In this document: in pieces, positions 1 to 8,260 of the stretch
How the letters are laid out: each line of letters starts with the position of its first letter
How positions within the stretch are numbered: the first letter of the stretch is position 1
Origin: an uncultured Prevotella sp.
GTDB taxonomy: Bacteria > Bacteroidota > Bacteroidia > Bacteroidales > Bacteroidaceae
DNA length: 24,865 nt
Direction of reading: 5' to 3'
Assembly: GCA_934183135.1 (NCBI GenBank)
Contig: CAKPRX010000026.1
Coordinates: forward strand, 1 to 24,865
Program-made: the position numbers and the translations under genes
The notes under the pieces: model-generated
Told to the model about the DNA's origin: nothing
Databases searched by the model: none
The model's input: the letters and a program-made list of their open reading frames with translations, nothing else

Positions 1-347
1 AGGCATTCAGCCTCGCCATCTGCAAGAACTTGGCCCTGGATGCCCTGCGCAAGAACACCCGTCGCACCGAGACCGGCGGCACGCTGCCCGAGGATCGCCC
101 CGACACCTCGTCTACTCCCTATGAGCAGGCACTCAGTGCCGACCGTATGGCCATAGTACGCCGGCTGGTCGACGCGCTGCCCGAGAAGCAGCGCATGTGC
201 ATGCAGCTGCGCGACTTTGAGGGCAAGGCGTATCGCGAGATAGCCGATATACTTGCCATCAGCGAGGAACAGGTCAAGGTGAGCATCTTCAGGGCCCGCC
301 AGACCATCAAACAGAGATTTAACGAATTTGACAAGTATGGACTATAA
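1..347 (+). CDS. ECF-type RNA polymerase sigma factor, C-terminal part (5' end outside window)
   Basis: The reading frame is open from the first base (first full codon at 3) and ends at TAA 345-347, so only about 114 C-terminal residues are present. Residues just after the edge (AFSLAICKNLALDALRK) match the end of sigma region 2 of ECF factors. The segment LPEKQRMCMQLRDFEGKAYR followed by EIADILAISEEQVKVSIFRA is a typical region 4 helix-turn-helix that reads the -35-like element of target promoters. A TTG at 30 could be mistaken for a start, but the upstream in-frame residues are plainly part of the domain. ECF factors recruit RNA polymerase core to stress or nutrient regulons; the target is unknown here. 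The stop overlaps the start of the next gene, so the two are probably co-translated. Confidence 0.9.
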   Translation, partial: AFSLAICKNLALDALRKNTRRTETGGTLPEDRPDTSSTPYEQALSADRMAIVRRLVDALPEKQRMCMQLRDFEGKAYREIADILAISEEQVKVSIFRARQTIKQRFNEFDKYGL

Positions 348-828
348 CTATATAAAACAATTACTGCAGCGCTACTGGTCATGCCAGACGTCGCTCGAGG
401 AAGAGGAGATACTCCGCGCCTTCTTCAGCCAGAAGACCGTGCCCGCCGAGCTGGCCCAGTATCAGCCCCTCTTTGCCTACCAGGCAGCCGAGGCTAAGAC
501 TGAGACCCTGGGCGAGGACTTTGACCGCCGCGTGCTGGCTCTCACCCAGCAGCCCGCCCGTGTCCATGCGCGCGTAATACCTATGGCACAGCGGCTCAAG
601 CCCCTGTTCAAGGCAGCGGCTGTGGTGGCCATCATGCTCACCATCAGCAATGCGTTCCAGATGTCGTTCGACACCAATAGTCCTGCCCTCGGTGGCGTCA
701 GCGGCTACGACTACGACCGCGTGCAGCATGGTACGTCGGTAGCCAAGGCCGACTCGGCCGTGCTCGACACCATGGCGCAGACCAGCATACAGCCCACGGA
801 GGTCGTGTCGACACCCATTATCAAATAA
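337..828 (+). CDS. Small single-pass membrane protein, putative partner of the ECF sigma factor
   Basis: A 163-residue protein beginning MDYNYIKQLLQRYW. I chose ATG 337 over the in-frame TTG 328 because it overlaps the sigma factor stop by 11 bases, the classic arrangement for coupled genes, and because the MDYNYI start looks like known Bacteroidota homologues. The acidic N-terminal stretch (TSLEEEEILRAFF, about residues 18-30) is predicted cytoplasmic. A hydrophobic segment at about residues 90-108 (LFKAAAVVAIMLTISNAF) is the only membrane span, leaving about 55 residues outside. There is no recognisable zinc-binding anti-sigma (ZAS) motif and no FecR domain. Small proteins of this kind often follow ECF genes in Prevotella and Bacteroides and are annotated hypothetical; a role as anti-sigma or membrane tether is inferred from position only. 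Confidence 0.75.
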   Translation: MDYNYIKQLLQRYWSCQTSLEEEEILRAFFSQKTVPAELAQYQPLFAYQAAEAKTETLGEDFDRRVLALTQQPARVHARVIPMAQRLKPLFKAAAVVAIMLTISNAFQMSFDTNSPALGGVSGYDYDRVQHGTSVAKADSAVLDTMAQTSIQPTEVVSTPIIK

Positions 829-933
829 GTAATTTCTATGCTTTCTCTATAAAATCATGTTTAGTAAAACAACAACGAAACTGTGAAGTTTCAATTATTC
901 TCTCAAATTTTTCATAACATACTAACGTAGAAG

Positions 934-967
934 GAGGGGTGCCACTCGCAAGAGCCGGGCACCCCTC
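934..967 (+). terminator. Terminator hairpin after the sigma factor operon
   Basis: GAGGGGTGCC (934-943) pairs perfectly with GGCACCCCTC (958-967) across a 14-base loop. The following sequence is pyrimidine-rich but lacks a long T run, so termination strength is uncertain. Confidence 0.7.
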
Positions 968-1064
968 TCTGTTTCCGTCCGTCCCCAGTGTCCGTGCCGC
1001 CGCCACACCGCCAGGCACCGCCGCTGCCTTTGGTGCGGTGTGGCATGAGAATTAATGGATTTCT

Positions 1065-1096
1065 TTTGGTGTATTGTGGAAAAATGTCTATTTTTG
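1065..1096 (+). promoter_or_regulatory. Bacteroidota-type promoter of mntA-hepT
   Basis: A -33 box TTTG (1065-1068) and a -7 box TATTTTTG (1089-1096, consensus TANNTTTG) are separated by exactly 20 bases. Transcription would start near 1102, giving a leader of about 30 bases before the ATG at 1132. Confidence 0.75.
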
Positions 1097-1131
1097 CACA
1101 TGTATAGTTTGTCTTTATTAAGTTCTTAGAG

Positions 1132-1428
1132 ATGAAAAGTACCAAGGAGTATATCGCGTTGCTGCTCGCTCATGCCGAGGATATCCGGGCCACGTTCGGC
1201 GTTCGGTCATTGCGCGTCTTTGGTTCGGTGGCCCGTAGCGAGCACCACCGTGGAAGCGATGTCGACATCTGTGTCGACATGCCCTCTCAGGCTTTTCAGG
1301 TTGTCCGCTTACGCCGTTTCCTCGAAAACATTTTGCAGTGCCATGTCGATGTCGTTAGGCTTCATCGGCACATTAACCCCTACCTCTTGCAGGAAATTAA
1401 TAAGGATGGTATCTATGTTATCCGATAA
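1132..1428 (+). CDS. mntA: MNT-type minimal nucleotidyltransferase, antitoxin of a HEPN/MNT pair
   Basis: A 98-residue minimal nucleotidyltransferase. The signature GSVARSEHHRGSDVDI gives G31-S32, then D43-x-D45, with a third candidate metal-binding acid at D73 (CHVDVV), so the catalytic core looks complete. In characterised MntA/HepT systems the antitoxin neutralises the toxin by transferring AMP groups to a tyrosine of its HEPN active-site motif. The ATG at 1132 follows an AGAG ribosome-binding-like sequence and a strong promoter. The gene overlaps the downstream HEPN gene, as is usual for this family. GC content is visibly lower than in the secreted-protein genes nearby, which fits a mobile accessory module. 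Function as an antitoxin rests on family and neighbour. Confidence 0.88.
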   Translation: MKSTKEYIALLLAHAEDIRATFGVRSLRVFGSVARSEHHRGSDVDICVDMPSQAFQVVRLRRFLENILQCHVDVVRLHRHINPYLLQEINKDGIYVIR

Positions 1429-1780
1429 GGTTACCGGGCTTCTTGGCCAGATTGACACTGCCATCCGCCATCTCCGTGAGTGGAATCGTGATGTGGCAGA
1501 CCCTGACGACTATTATTGCTCGCCCGAAGGGATGAAGAATTTGGCTGCCAGCTGCATGCTTATAGAGGCCATTGGCGAGGGTATTAAGCAGGTAGACAAA
1601 ATGACAGACGGCTTATTGCTTGCCACCCGTCCTGATATTCCCTGGCAGGATATAGTGGGCATGCGCAATCATATTGCTCATGGCTATTTTGATATAGACG
1701 GCGAGATAGTGTTCGATGTTGTCAAGAACCATCTGGAGGCGTTGTCATCGGCCATCTCTTACTTCTTGGAGCAAGGCTAA
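1415..1780 (+). CDS. hepT: HEPN-domain (DUF86/HepT-like) RNase toxin
   Basis: A 121-residue all-helical HEPN protein. The sequence RNHIAHGY (R84, H89, Y91) is the RX4HXY motif of HepT toxins: R and H form the RNase site and the tyrosine is the residue AMPylated by MntA. ATG 1415 is preceded by AAGGA at 1402-1406; ATG 1406 (three residues more) is also possible. The open frame extends back to 1172, but that part lies over mntA in another frame and is not protein-like. The start overlaps the end of mntA by 14 bases, implying coupled translation with antitoxin first. The toxin probably cleaves RNA, with tRNA the known target for some homologues. The active site looks intact, so the module is likely functional. 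Confidence 0.88.
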   Translation: MLSDKVTGLLGQIDTAIRHLREWNRDVADPDDYYCSPEGMKNLAASCMLIEAIGEGIKQVDKMTDGLLLATRPDIPWQDIVGMRNHIAHGYFDIDGEIVFDVVKNHLEALSSAISYFLEQG

Positions 1781-1865
1781 GGTCTTCTTCTGTTTACAGA
1801 ATGATAAAGCGGAAAATATGGCGAGGCGGATAGTACATCCCCAGTAGTTATCCCAGTAAATATAT

Positions 1866-1897
1866 AGGTCGGCTCCTGCAATCGCAGAGGCCGACCT
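1866..1897 (+). terminator. Hairpin after hepT, terminator-like, built from the AGGTCGG repeat
   Basis: AGGTCGGC (1866-1873) pairs with GCCGACCT (1890-1897), and inside this CTGC (1876-1879) pairs with GCAG (1884-1887). The T run behind it is short (TTTACG). It lies 86 bases after the hepT stop. The right arm can instead pair with the next repeat copy at 1929-1940. Confidence 0.55.
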
Positions 1898-1940
1898 TTA
1901 CGTTCGCCGGAGCCGTCATTAGGAAGTTAAAGGTCGGCCT
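1888..1940 (-). repeat. Composite AAAGGTCGG repeat, copy A (inverted repeat)
   Basis: AGGCCGACCTTT (1888-1899) and AAAGGTCGGCCT (1929-1940) are a perfect 12-bp inverted repeat with a 29-base spacer. Read on the minus strand, the element runs AGGCCGACCTTT, CTAATGACGGCTCC (1922-1909), CGTAAAGGTCGG (1902-1891). The last two blocks recur almost identically at 8483-8496 and 8524-8535 in the same order. Minus-strand orientation is assigned to match that copy. Confidence 0.7.
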
Positions 1941-1969
1941 ATCCATTTCTCGCGATGCTCACTCGGCCC

Positions 1970-1989
1970 GCGCTTTTTGCCTTTTTACC
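1970..1989 (-). repeat. Purine-tract repeat, copy A
   Basis: On the minus strand this reads GGTAAAAAGGCAAAAAGCGC. It lies in a longer purine-rich strand (about 1970-2010) and matches 8261-8280 and 10862-10881. Confidence 0.7.
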
Positions 1990-2287
1990 CTTTCCCCTTT
2001 TCACTTTTCGATAGGAGGTCGCTCTCTGCGAATGGGGCAATAATCCCTGCTGTACCCGAATGGCTCTCCATTCCCACATGGGGTGCTTTACAACCCCCTT
2101 TGGGGGCTTGGGGGTCACTCTTTGCGCGGTTTGGCCCACCCCCTTGCGGCCTTGGCCCCTTCCCTTTTTTACATTTTTATTTTTGCTGATAACGATTTGT
2201 AAATGTTTTGCCATATTTTAGGTGCTGATTGAAATAAAAGGGGCGGTGCAAATAATGTTTTTTCACTCGAAACACCGTTGTAATGTT

Positions 2288-2324
2288 AATAATGGTTAAC
2301 AACAGGGCGGTTTTTACCATTATT
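2288..2324. promoter_or_regulatory. Inverted repeat just upstream of the susC promoter, possible operator
   Basis: AATAATGGT (2288-2296) and ACCATTATT (2316-2324) are perfect inverted arms separated by 19 bases. The right arm ends about 25 bases before the -7 box, where a regulator could contact RNA polymerase. No regulator gene is adjacent. Confidence 0.4.
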
Positions 2325-2349
2325 TTAGTTATAAATGATGAAAACGTAT

Positions 2350-2357
2350 TAACTTTG
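2350..2357 (+). promoter_or_regulatory. -7 box of the probable susC promoter
   Basis: TAACTTTG fits TANNTTTG. The -33 element is imperfect (TTTAG around 2324-2328). Predicted start near 2363 leaves a leader of about 210 bases to the ATG at 2575. Confidence 0.55.
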
Positions 2358-2574
2358 CACCACAAAAAATGGCAAAACGCAGTAGAAATGCGCAAAATGG
2401 TTGCTAAAGTGTAATTTTTTTGCCGACTTTGGTTTTCAAAATGTAAGATTGCAGGGCCGCCGATGAGGCAGCCGTTAAGGGTAAAATTGGCATTGGAAAT
2501 AACAGAGAAGTGAGCTAAACAGATAAAGAATACAATTATATAGTTTACATTTATTATTTAAAGAGAGAGATTTT

Positions 2575-5500
2575 ATGGAAAAAAGACTAACGATGTTTTT
2601 TGCCTGCCTCTTCCTTAGCATAGGAATGGCGCTGGCACAAACAAAAGTTACAGGTACCGTAGTCAGCAGCGAAGACAACGAGCCTGTAATCGGTGCGTCT
2701 GTCAAGGTAGTAGGCACTAAGGTAGGTGTCGCTACTGACATTGATGGAAAATTCTCGCTTGTAGTCAGCAAGGCCAACACCGAGCTCGAGATTTCTTCGA
2801 TCGGTATGGTTACCAAGCGAGTTAAGGCTTCTGCCAACATGCAGATAGTCCTGGATCCCGACAATCAGACCCTTTCGCAGGTAGTGGTTACCGGTTACGG
2901 TGCCGCCAAGAAGGTGGGAGCCGTGGTAGGTGCCATCGGTACCGTGGGCTCCGACAAGCTGGGCAAGATAGTTACCCCTAACTTTACCGATGCCCTGGCT
3001 GGCCAGGTATCTGGTCTGTCGGTGCTGAGCGCCGGTGGCGACCCCTCGCAGACCGCTACCATCCGTCTGCGTGGTGTCAACTTCCTTGCAACTAGCAACC
3101 AGCCCCTGTTCATCCTCGACGGTGCGCCCATCAGCTCCACGTTCTTCAGCACGCTCAACCCCGATGACATTGCCAATATCACCGTGCTCAAGGATGCTGC
3201 CTCGACCTCTATCTACGGTGCCCGTGCTGCCAACGGTGTTATCCTCATCACCTCTAAGCAGGGCCGTTACAACGAGAGCGCCCAGGTGTCGGTCAAGGTT
3301 CAGTACGGTATCTCTACGCCTGCCTCTGACGGTGCCGAGATGATGAACTCTGAGCAGTATGTCCAGTTCCGCGACCTCATCGGTCAGCCTGTAAGCGACG
3401 ATATACGTAACCTGGTCAGCAAGTACGGGCTCAGCACCGACTGGTACAAGGAAACACTGAACGACAATGCTCCTACTTATGATATCAACGCCACTATGCA
3501 GGGTGGTAGCCAGACGGTTAACTACTATCTGTCGTACAACCACCACAAGCAGCAGGGCCTTATCGACAAGTCGGCCATGCAGCGTTCTACCCTCAACGCC
3601 CGCATCAACGCCCGCCTTAACAAGTACTTCAAGGTAGGATTTTCTTCTAACCTCGGTGTTCACGACTATGAGCAGAATGCAGTTTGGAATGCTGGTAACG
3701 CGAACCAAAAAACTTATACCAACGACCCATTGGTGCTCGCCCGTATGGCTCTCCCCTATGATGTTCCTTATTATTATACATTCGATGACAATGGTAACTT
3801 GGTGAAAGGCGACCGTGCCGCCTATCTGCACTATTCACGTGCAACGGCTATCTGGTTCGACAACTCTCACCGTGCTGCCTTCCGCAAGCGCATCACCCTC
3901 AACATGGCGCTTAACGAGGTGCTTACCCCGATAGAGGGCCTCACACTGACAGCCCAGCAGTCGCTCTTCGGCTATCACGAGACGCTCGACAACCGCTATG
4001 TGCCATGGATGTCGTTCGAGACACCTATGGGCGACCTGGTGGGCAGCCGCAACAGCAAGACCGGCGAGCTGATTAACAATACCGGTGCCGTGCAAAACCG
4101 CCTGTCGTCTTACTATCAGTACAACCTGACCCATACTGCCGAGTACCGTAAGAACTTCGGCGACCACTATATCAATGTCCTCCTCGGCGAGGAGACCCGT
4201 ATCCAGCGTTCTAACCTCTTCGGCGCCTATGCCACAGGACAGACCGACGAACGCCGGCTTATCATGGCCGCTGCTACCACAGTAAACGTAGACGACCTGG
4301 AAGACTCTCAGAGCGAGGTGGTGGCCAACTCTGTATTCGGCAGCGCCGAGTACAACTATAAGGAGAAGTACTACGCCTACGGCTCTCTGCGCCGTGACGG
4401 TAGCTCTAAGTTCGCGCCCGACCACCGCTGGGGTACCTTCTGGTCACTCGGTGCCAAGTGGGATGCCAAGAAGGAGGCGTTCCTGAGCGGTGTCAACTGG
4501 CTCAATGACCTCTCTGTCAGCGTCAACTATGGTACTACCGGTAGCGACGCCGGTCCCAGTGCCTACGACTACTTCGGCCTCTTCGGTACTGGTGGCAAGT
4601 ACAATGGCGAGGGCTCTATCGGCATTGCCCAGGCTGCTAACTACGAGCTTACCTGGGAGAAGGTGGCCAAACTCAACATCGGCCTTACCGCCCGTGTCTT
4701 TGACCGTCTGAATGTCGAGTTCAACTACTACAGCAACAAGAGTAGCGACATGATTATGAAAATACCTTACTCGTTCACTACTGGCTTTAGCTCCGGTGTG
4801 GGTAATATAGGTAATATGATTAACAGGGGTATCGAGCTCGATGCCCAGGTAGACATCATCAAGAACCGCAACTTCAACTGGACCGTCAAGGCCAACGTGG
4901 GCTACAACTATAACGAGATAACCGAGCTCTTCGGTGGTCGCGACAGCTACACAATACAGAATACCGGTGTACGCTATGAGAAAGGCAAGACCTATGGCGA
5001 GTTCTATCTGCCCCGCCGTGCCGGTGTTGACCCCCGCGATGGTGCCCCCATGTGGTACGACAAGGACGGCAACCTTACCAAGAACTACAGCGAGGAGAAC
5101 TGCACCGTATGGACCGGCAAGAACCGTTACGCCCCCTGGATTGGTGGTTTCGGTACCAACTTTACCTGGAAGGGCTTCAGCCTTATCGCTGATTTTGCTT
5201 GGCAGAGCGGCAAGTACCTGCTCGTCAATGACGATGTATATACTGCCAACCCCAAGAACGCTACAGACTTTAACCAGCAGACCAAGATGCTTAACATCTG
5301 GACTCACCCTGGCCAGATTACCGACATCCCGGCAGCTGAGTACAATGTCGGCGTACTGGACGACGCTCTCTTGCAGAACGCCTCGTTCCTGCGCATGAAG
5401 ACCCTGAGCCTGCAGTACGACTTCCCCAAGAAGTGGATGGCTGCCACCCGCTACATCAAGGGCTTCAAGGTATTTGGTATAGCCCGCAACCTCTTTACCA

Positions 5501-5604
5501 TTACGCCCTTTAACGGTTACGACCCTGAGCCAGACATCAACCTGGTTCGCTTTAACTACCCCAACACCCGTCAGTTCGTACTGGGAGCCGAGGTTACATT
5601 CTAA
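2575..5604 (+). CDS. SusC/RagA-family TonB-dependent outer-membrane transporter
   Basis: A 1009-residue outer-membrane barrel that, with its SusD partner, imports glycans or peptides using TonB energy. Order of parts: signal peptide MEKRLTMFFACLFLSIGMALA (cleaved before Q22); a carboxypeptidase-regulatory-like beta-sandwich (about 22-100) typical of SusC proteins; the TonB box VVVTGYG (103-109); the plug domain (about 115-240) with the family motif SIYGARAANGVILITSKQG; then the 22-strand barrel ending in FVLGAEVTF with the terminal aromatic residue expected for barrel assembly. Length is normal for the family. It is followed 31 bases later by susD, so the two are co-transcribed. The substrate cannot be read from the sequence, and no polysaccharide-degrading enzyme lies in the operon. 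The start is fixed by the signal peptide. Confidence 0.96.
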   Translation: MEKRLTMFFACLFLSIGMALAQTKVTGTVVSSEDNEPVIGASVKVVGTKVGVATDIDGKFSLVVSKANTELEISSIGMVTKRVKASANMQIVLDPDNQTLSQVVVTGYGAAKKVGAVVGAIGTVGSDKLGKIVTPNFTDALAGQVSGLSVLSAGGDPSQTATIRLRGVNFLATSNQPLFILDGAPISSTFFSTLNPDDIANITVLKDAASTSIYGARAANGVILITSKQGRYNESAQVSVKVQYGISTPASDGAEMMNSEQYVQFRDLIGQPVSDDIRNLVSKYGLSTDWYKETLNDNAPTYDINATMQGGSQTVNYYLSYNHHKQQGLIDKSAMQRSTLNARINARLNKYFKVGFSSNLGVHDYEQNAVWNAGNANQKTYTNDPLVLARMALPYDVPYYYTFDDNGNLVKGDRAAYLHYSRATAIWFDNSHRAAFRKRITLNMALNEVLTPIEGLTLTAQQSLFGYHETLDNRYVPWMSFETPMGDLVGSRNSKTGELINNTGAVQNRLSSYYQYNLTHTAEYRKNFGDHYINVLLGEETRIQRSNLFGAYATGQTDERRLIMAAATTVNVDDLEDSQSEVVANSVFGSAEYNYKEKYYAYGSLRRDGSSKFAPDHRWGTFWSLGAKWDAKKEAFLSGVNWLNDLSVSVNYGTTGSDAGPSAYDYFGLFGTGGKYNGEGSIGIAQAANYELTWEKVAKLNIGLTARVFDRLNVEFNYYSNKSSDMIMKIPYSFTTGFSSGVGNIGNMINRGIELDAQVDIIKNRNFNWTVKANVGYNYNEITELFGGRDSYTIQNTGVRYEKGKTYGEFYLPRRAGVDPRDGAPMWYDKDGNLTKNYSEENCTVWTGKNRYAPWIGGFGTNFTWKGFSLIADFAWQSGKYLLVNDDVYTANPKNATDFNQQTKMLNIWTHPGQITDIPAAEYNVGVLDDALLQNASFLRMKTLSLQYDFPKKWMAATRYIKGFKVFGIARNLFTITPFNGYDPEPDINLVRFNYPNTRQFVLGAEVTF

Positions 5605-5635
5605 ATGCAAACAATAAATATAATAGGAAACGAAT

Positions 5636-7192
5636 ATGAAAAAAATATATTTTTCACTGATGCTCTTCGCCACGCTGTTCGTCTCGTCGTGCAGCATGGA
5701 CACTAAGCCCTTTGGCGCTCTCGATGACCAGACTGCCATCCGCGACAAGGCAGACTTGCGTCAGTTCCGCAATAACCTGTACACCGGCTTCCGTAGTGCC
5801 ACCTCTGGTGGCTGGCTCTACATCCAGGACCTGATGATGGATGAGTTCCACGGTGTTATCGGTAATGGTAACCGCAATGGCGAGATCAATAACGGTATTA
5901 TCCTTTCCTCTAATGGTGATATAGAGAGTTTCTGGGCCAGCTGCTACTCGCGTATAGCTGTAAGCAACAGCGTGATAGAGAAGGCCGACGGGCTGTTGGC
6001 CAAGGAGGGCATTACCGATGCCGACAAGGCAGAGATAGGGCGCTACCGCGCAGAGGCTTACTTCAGCCGCGCGTACTTCTACTTCTTCCTGGCCGACCAC
6101 TTCTGCCAGTCGTACACCCAGACTAACCCCGAGGCCGAGCACAGCGGACTGCCCCTGAGCGTTACCTACAACCCATCGGGTAACATTGCCATTTATCCAG
6201 ACCGCAGCACACTGGTAGAGACCTTTAAGCTCATACAGGACGACCTGGACGAGGCTTACACAGGGCTCAAGGCTTACGAGGCCAGCGGCGCCTCTGACGT
6301 GGCAAATCTGCTTTCGCCCAATTCGGCATTCCTCTCTTCATACGCCGTTGAGGCCATGCAGGCCCGTGTGGCCCTGGTCAAGGGCGACTGGGCTACCGCC
6401 CTGGCCAAGGCCAAGGATGTCATCGAGTGTGGCCGCTACCAGCTTACCACTATCGCCGACTATGCTAAGTTGTGGACCGACGACGAGGGCACTGAGGTCA
6501 TCTGGCGTCCCTACCGCGACAAGGCCGACGAGCTGGGTTCGTCTACGGGTGGAGCCTATCTGAGCAGCAACAACCAGTTCTGCGACTACCTGCCCACATA
6601 TCCTACTCTTAGCGAGTATAGCGACGATGGCGACTGCCGTTTCGAGGCTTTCTTCTCGGTTAACCAGACGCTCAAGATAGAGGGAAGCAGCTACGTGGCT
6701 TACCAGTTCAGCAAGTTCCCTGGCAATGTGGCCCTGCGTACTTCTGATGCTAACAACCTCGTCAACATGACCAAGCCTTTCCGCCTGTCGGAGATGTACC
6801 TCATAGCCGCCGAGGCCTGCGCCCGCAGCGGCCAGGACGGTTCGCAGTATCTGAACGACTTCCTCGCCAACCGTGTAGAGGACTATCGCTCAGCTACGTA
6901 CTCTACAGACCAGCTGCTCAACACTACGCTCAAGCAGCGTAAGCTCGAGTTCATCGGCGAAGGCTTCCGTATGAGCGACCTGCGCCGTACCCACCAGGGC
7001 TTTACCCGTCAGGCCACTCACCCCGAGATTAGCGGTGCCGGTCTGCCCTCTATTGACAATGTTATCGTTAGAGCCGGTGCAGGTCTCTCTTACTCGGCCG
7101 ACGACTACCGTTACACCTGGCCTATCCCGAAGAGCGAGCTCGATGCCAACCCCCATCTGGCCGGTCAGCAGAACCCAGGTTATGCTAATTAA
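5636..7192 (+). CDS. SusD/RagB-family surface lipoprotein (lid of the SusC transporter)
   Basis: A 518-residue lipoprotein that binds substrate at the cell surface and caps SusC. The signal sequence MKKIYFSLMLFATLFVSSC ends at lipobox cysteine C19. The body has the helical TPR-rich SusD fold: SEMYLIAAEACARSG and KQRKLEFIGEGFRMSDLRR near the C-terminus are hallmark RagB/SusD sequences. The mature protein begins CSMDTKPFGALDD, a common start for RagB/SusD proteins. It lies 31 bases after susC and 33 bases before the third lipoprotein gene, without a terminator between them. Length is normal. Ligand unknown. Confidence 0.95.
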   Translation: MKKIYFSLMLFATLFVSSCSMDTKPFGALDDQTAIRDKADLRQFRNNLYTGFRSATSGGWLYIQDLMMDEFHGVIGNGNRNGEINNGIILSSNGDIESFWASCYSRIAVSNSVIEKADGLLAKEGITDADKAEIGRYRAEAYFSRAYFYFFLADHFCQSYTQTNPEAEHSGLPLSVTYNPSGNIAIYPDRSTLVETFKLIQDDLDEAYTGLKAYEASGASDVANLLSPNSAFLSSYAVEAMQARVALVKGDWATALAKAKDVIECGRYQLTTIADYAKLWTDDEGTEVIWRPYRDKADELGSSTGGAYLSSNNQFCDYLPTYPTLSEYSDDGDCRFEAFFSVNQTLKIEGSSYVAYQFSKFPGNVALRTSDANNLVNMTKPFRLSEMYLIAAEACARSGQDGSQYLNDFLANRVEDYRSATYSTDQLLNTTLKQRKLEFIGEGFRMSDLRRTHQGFTRQATHPEISGAGLPSIDNVIVRAGAGLSYSADDYRYTWPIPKSELDANPHLAGQQNPGYAN

Positions 7193-7225
7193 TGACGTTT
7201 AACTCATAAAGAATACATCACAAGT

Positions 7226-8128
7226 ATGAAATATATCAAATTGTTTATGTTCCTGGCAGTGGCCTCGGTGTTTGCTGCTTGCTCTGACGATGACTCGTCG
7301 TGGAACACTGCTGCCGATGTGGCGGTCAATATGAAGACCACCGCCATGAAGGTAAAGGAGAACGTGGGCATCTTCAATGTGCCCGTCGTGGTTACCGGCG
7401 AGACCAACGGCCCTGTCAAGGTCAACGTATCTGTGAAGGAAACCGGAGCCAACCCCGCCAAGAAAGATGTTAACTATCTGGTAACCGATACCACCGTTAT
7501 TATCTCAGATGGTGTGGGCAATATAGAAATCAAGGCCGTTGACGACGACGACATCAACGACCCACGTACATTCAGCGTTACCATCATCAGCGCAGAGGGT
7601 GCTAAGGTTGGCACGCAGGCCACTACAGAAATAACGCTGCGCGATAACGACTCAGAGTTCTATGATAAACTGCAGGGAACATGGACTATGACTTCGCAGA
7701 GCAGGCAGGGAGCAGCCCAGTCATGGACAGTTACCATCATGGGAGATGGTGAGGATGCCGATGATTACAACGGCCACTACCTCTATGTTTCTGGTATGAT
7801 GGGCTATTCGTGGACCACGGCAGTGCTCACGTACAACTATGACAAGGCCACCAATGCCGGCAGCGTTACATTCGATAACTTGGGCCAGTACAAGTTTGCC
7901 GATGGCCTCGACTTTGGCCTGGGCGATTCCAATATGAGCGTTGTACTGCTTAACCTGAACGGTAGCTCGCTTAGCTACACGCCTATTTCGGGTACTTGGA
8001 GTGCCGACTTCAAGACCATTACCTTTACCCCAAGTGCCATGCTTTTCGGTGGTATCTTCACCAGCAGCGGCCAGTTCTCAGGCTACAACTGGTTCACAGC
8101 CACCAAGATGGTTCTTACTAAGAAGTAA
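7226..8128 (+). CDS. Surface lipoprotein with Calx-beta-like domain, SusE/F-position protein
   Basis: A 300-residue lipoprotein: signal MKYIKLFMFLAVASVFAAC with lipobox C19, followed by an acidic SDDD stretch of the kind associated with surface export in Bacteroidota. Residues about 35-140 (from KVKENVGIFNVPVVVTGE to TEITLRDND) look like a Calx-beta beta-sandwich. Residues about 145-300 (starting FYDKLQGTWTMTSQ) form a second beta-rich, lipocalin-like domain that I do not recognise at family level. It is the last gene of the susC-susD operon (33-base gap) and ends before a strong terminator. By position it is the SusE/SusF equivalent, an accessory binding protein on the outer face of the cell; this role is inferred. 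Confidence 0.85.
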   Translation: MKYIKLFMFLAVASVFAACSDDDSSWNTAADVAVNMKTTAMKVKENVGIFNVPVVVTGETNGPVKVNVSVKETGANPAKKDVNYLVTDTTVIISDGVGNIEIKAVDDDDINDPRTFSVTIISAEGAKVGTQATTEITLRDNDSEFYDKLQGTWTMTSQSRQGAAQSWTVTIMGDGEDADDYNGHYLYVSGMMGYSWTTAVLTYNYDKATNAGSVTFDNLGQYKFADGLDFGLGDSNMSVVLLNLNGSSLSYTPISGTWSADFKTITFTPSAMLFGGIFTSSGQFSGYNWFTATKMVLTKK

Positions 8129-8169
8129 TAGTCTGTAGTGTCATAGCAACATACTATAACGCATAATAC

Positions 8170-8207
8170 AAAGAGAGAGCGGTTCCGCACGGAGCCGCTC
8201 TCTCTTT
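8170..8207 (+). terminator. Strong intrinsic terminator of the susCD operon
   Basis: An 18-bp stem with one G-T pair: AAAGAGAGAGCGG... (8170-8187) with ...CCGCTCTCTCTTT (8190-8207). It ends in a TTTT run and lies 41 bases after the stop codon. Confidence 0.88.
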
Positions 8208-8260
8208 TATGGGTACCATGCGGAATTGCGAAAAGTACCTTGAAATGTGAAAGGTAAAAC

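Larger units (their letters stand above)
829..1131. other. Intergenic region after the sigma factor operon
   Basis: 303 bases with no convincing gene. It holds a small hairpin (GAAACT 877-882 with AGTTTC 887-892), a stronger terminator-like hairpin (934-967) and the promoter of the toxin-antitoxin pair (1065-1096). Confidence 0.7.
1781..2574. other. Long intergenic region between hepT and susC
   Basis: 794 bases without a credible gene. Contents in order: the repeat hairpins (1866-1940), the purine-tract repeat (1970-1989), a C- and G-run block (2060-2165, including CCCCCTTTGGGGG at 2094-2106), an AT-rich stretch with an inverted repeat (2288-2324), a probable promoter (-7 box 2350-2357) and an untranslated leader of about 210 bases before susC. 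Short open frames here encode low-complexity sequence and are not supported. Confidence 0.65.

Noticed and set aside
1172..1414. N-terminal extension of the HEPN toxin frame
   Set aside because: It overlaps mntA in another frame and encodes Ser/Thr-rich sequence unlike HepT; the real start is at 1406 or 1415.
2094..2116. CCCCCTTTGGGGG and following G runs considered as a G-quadruplex or terminator
   Set aside because: Only two long G runs are adjacent, too few for a standard quadruplex, and no gene ends there; treated as low-complexity sequence.
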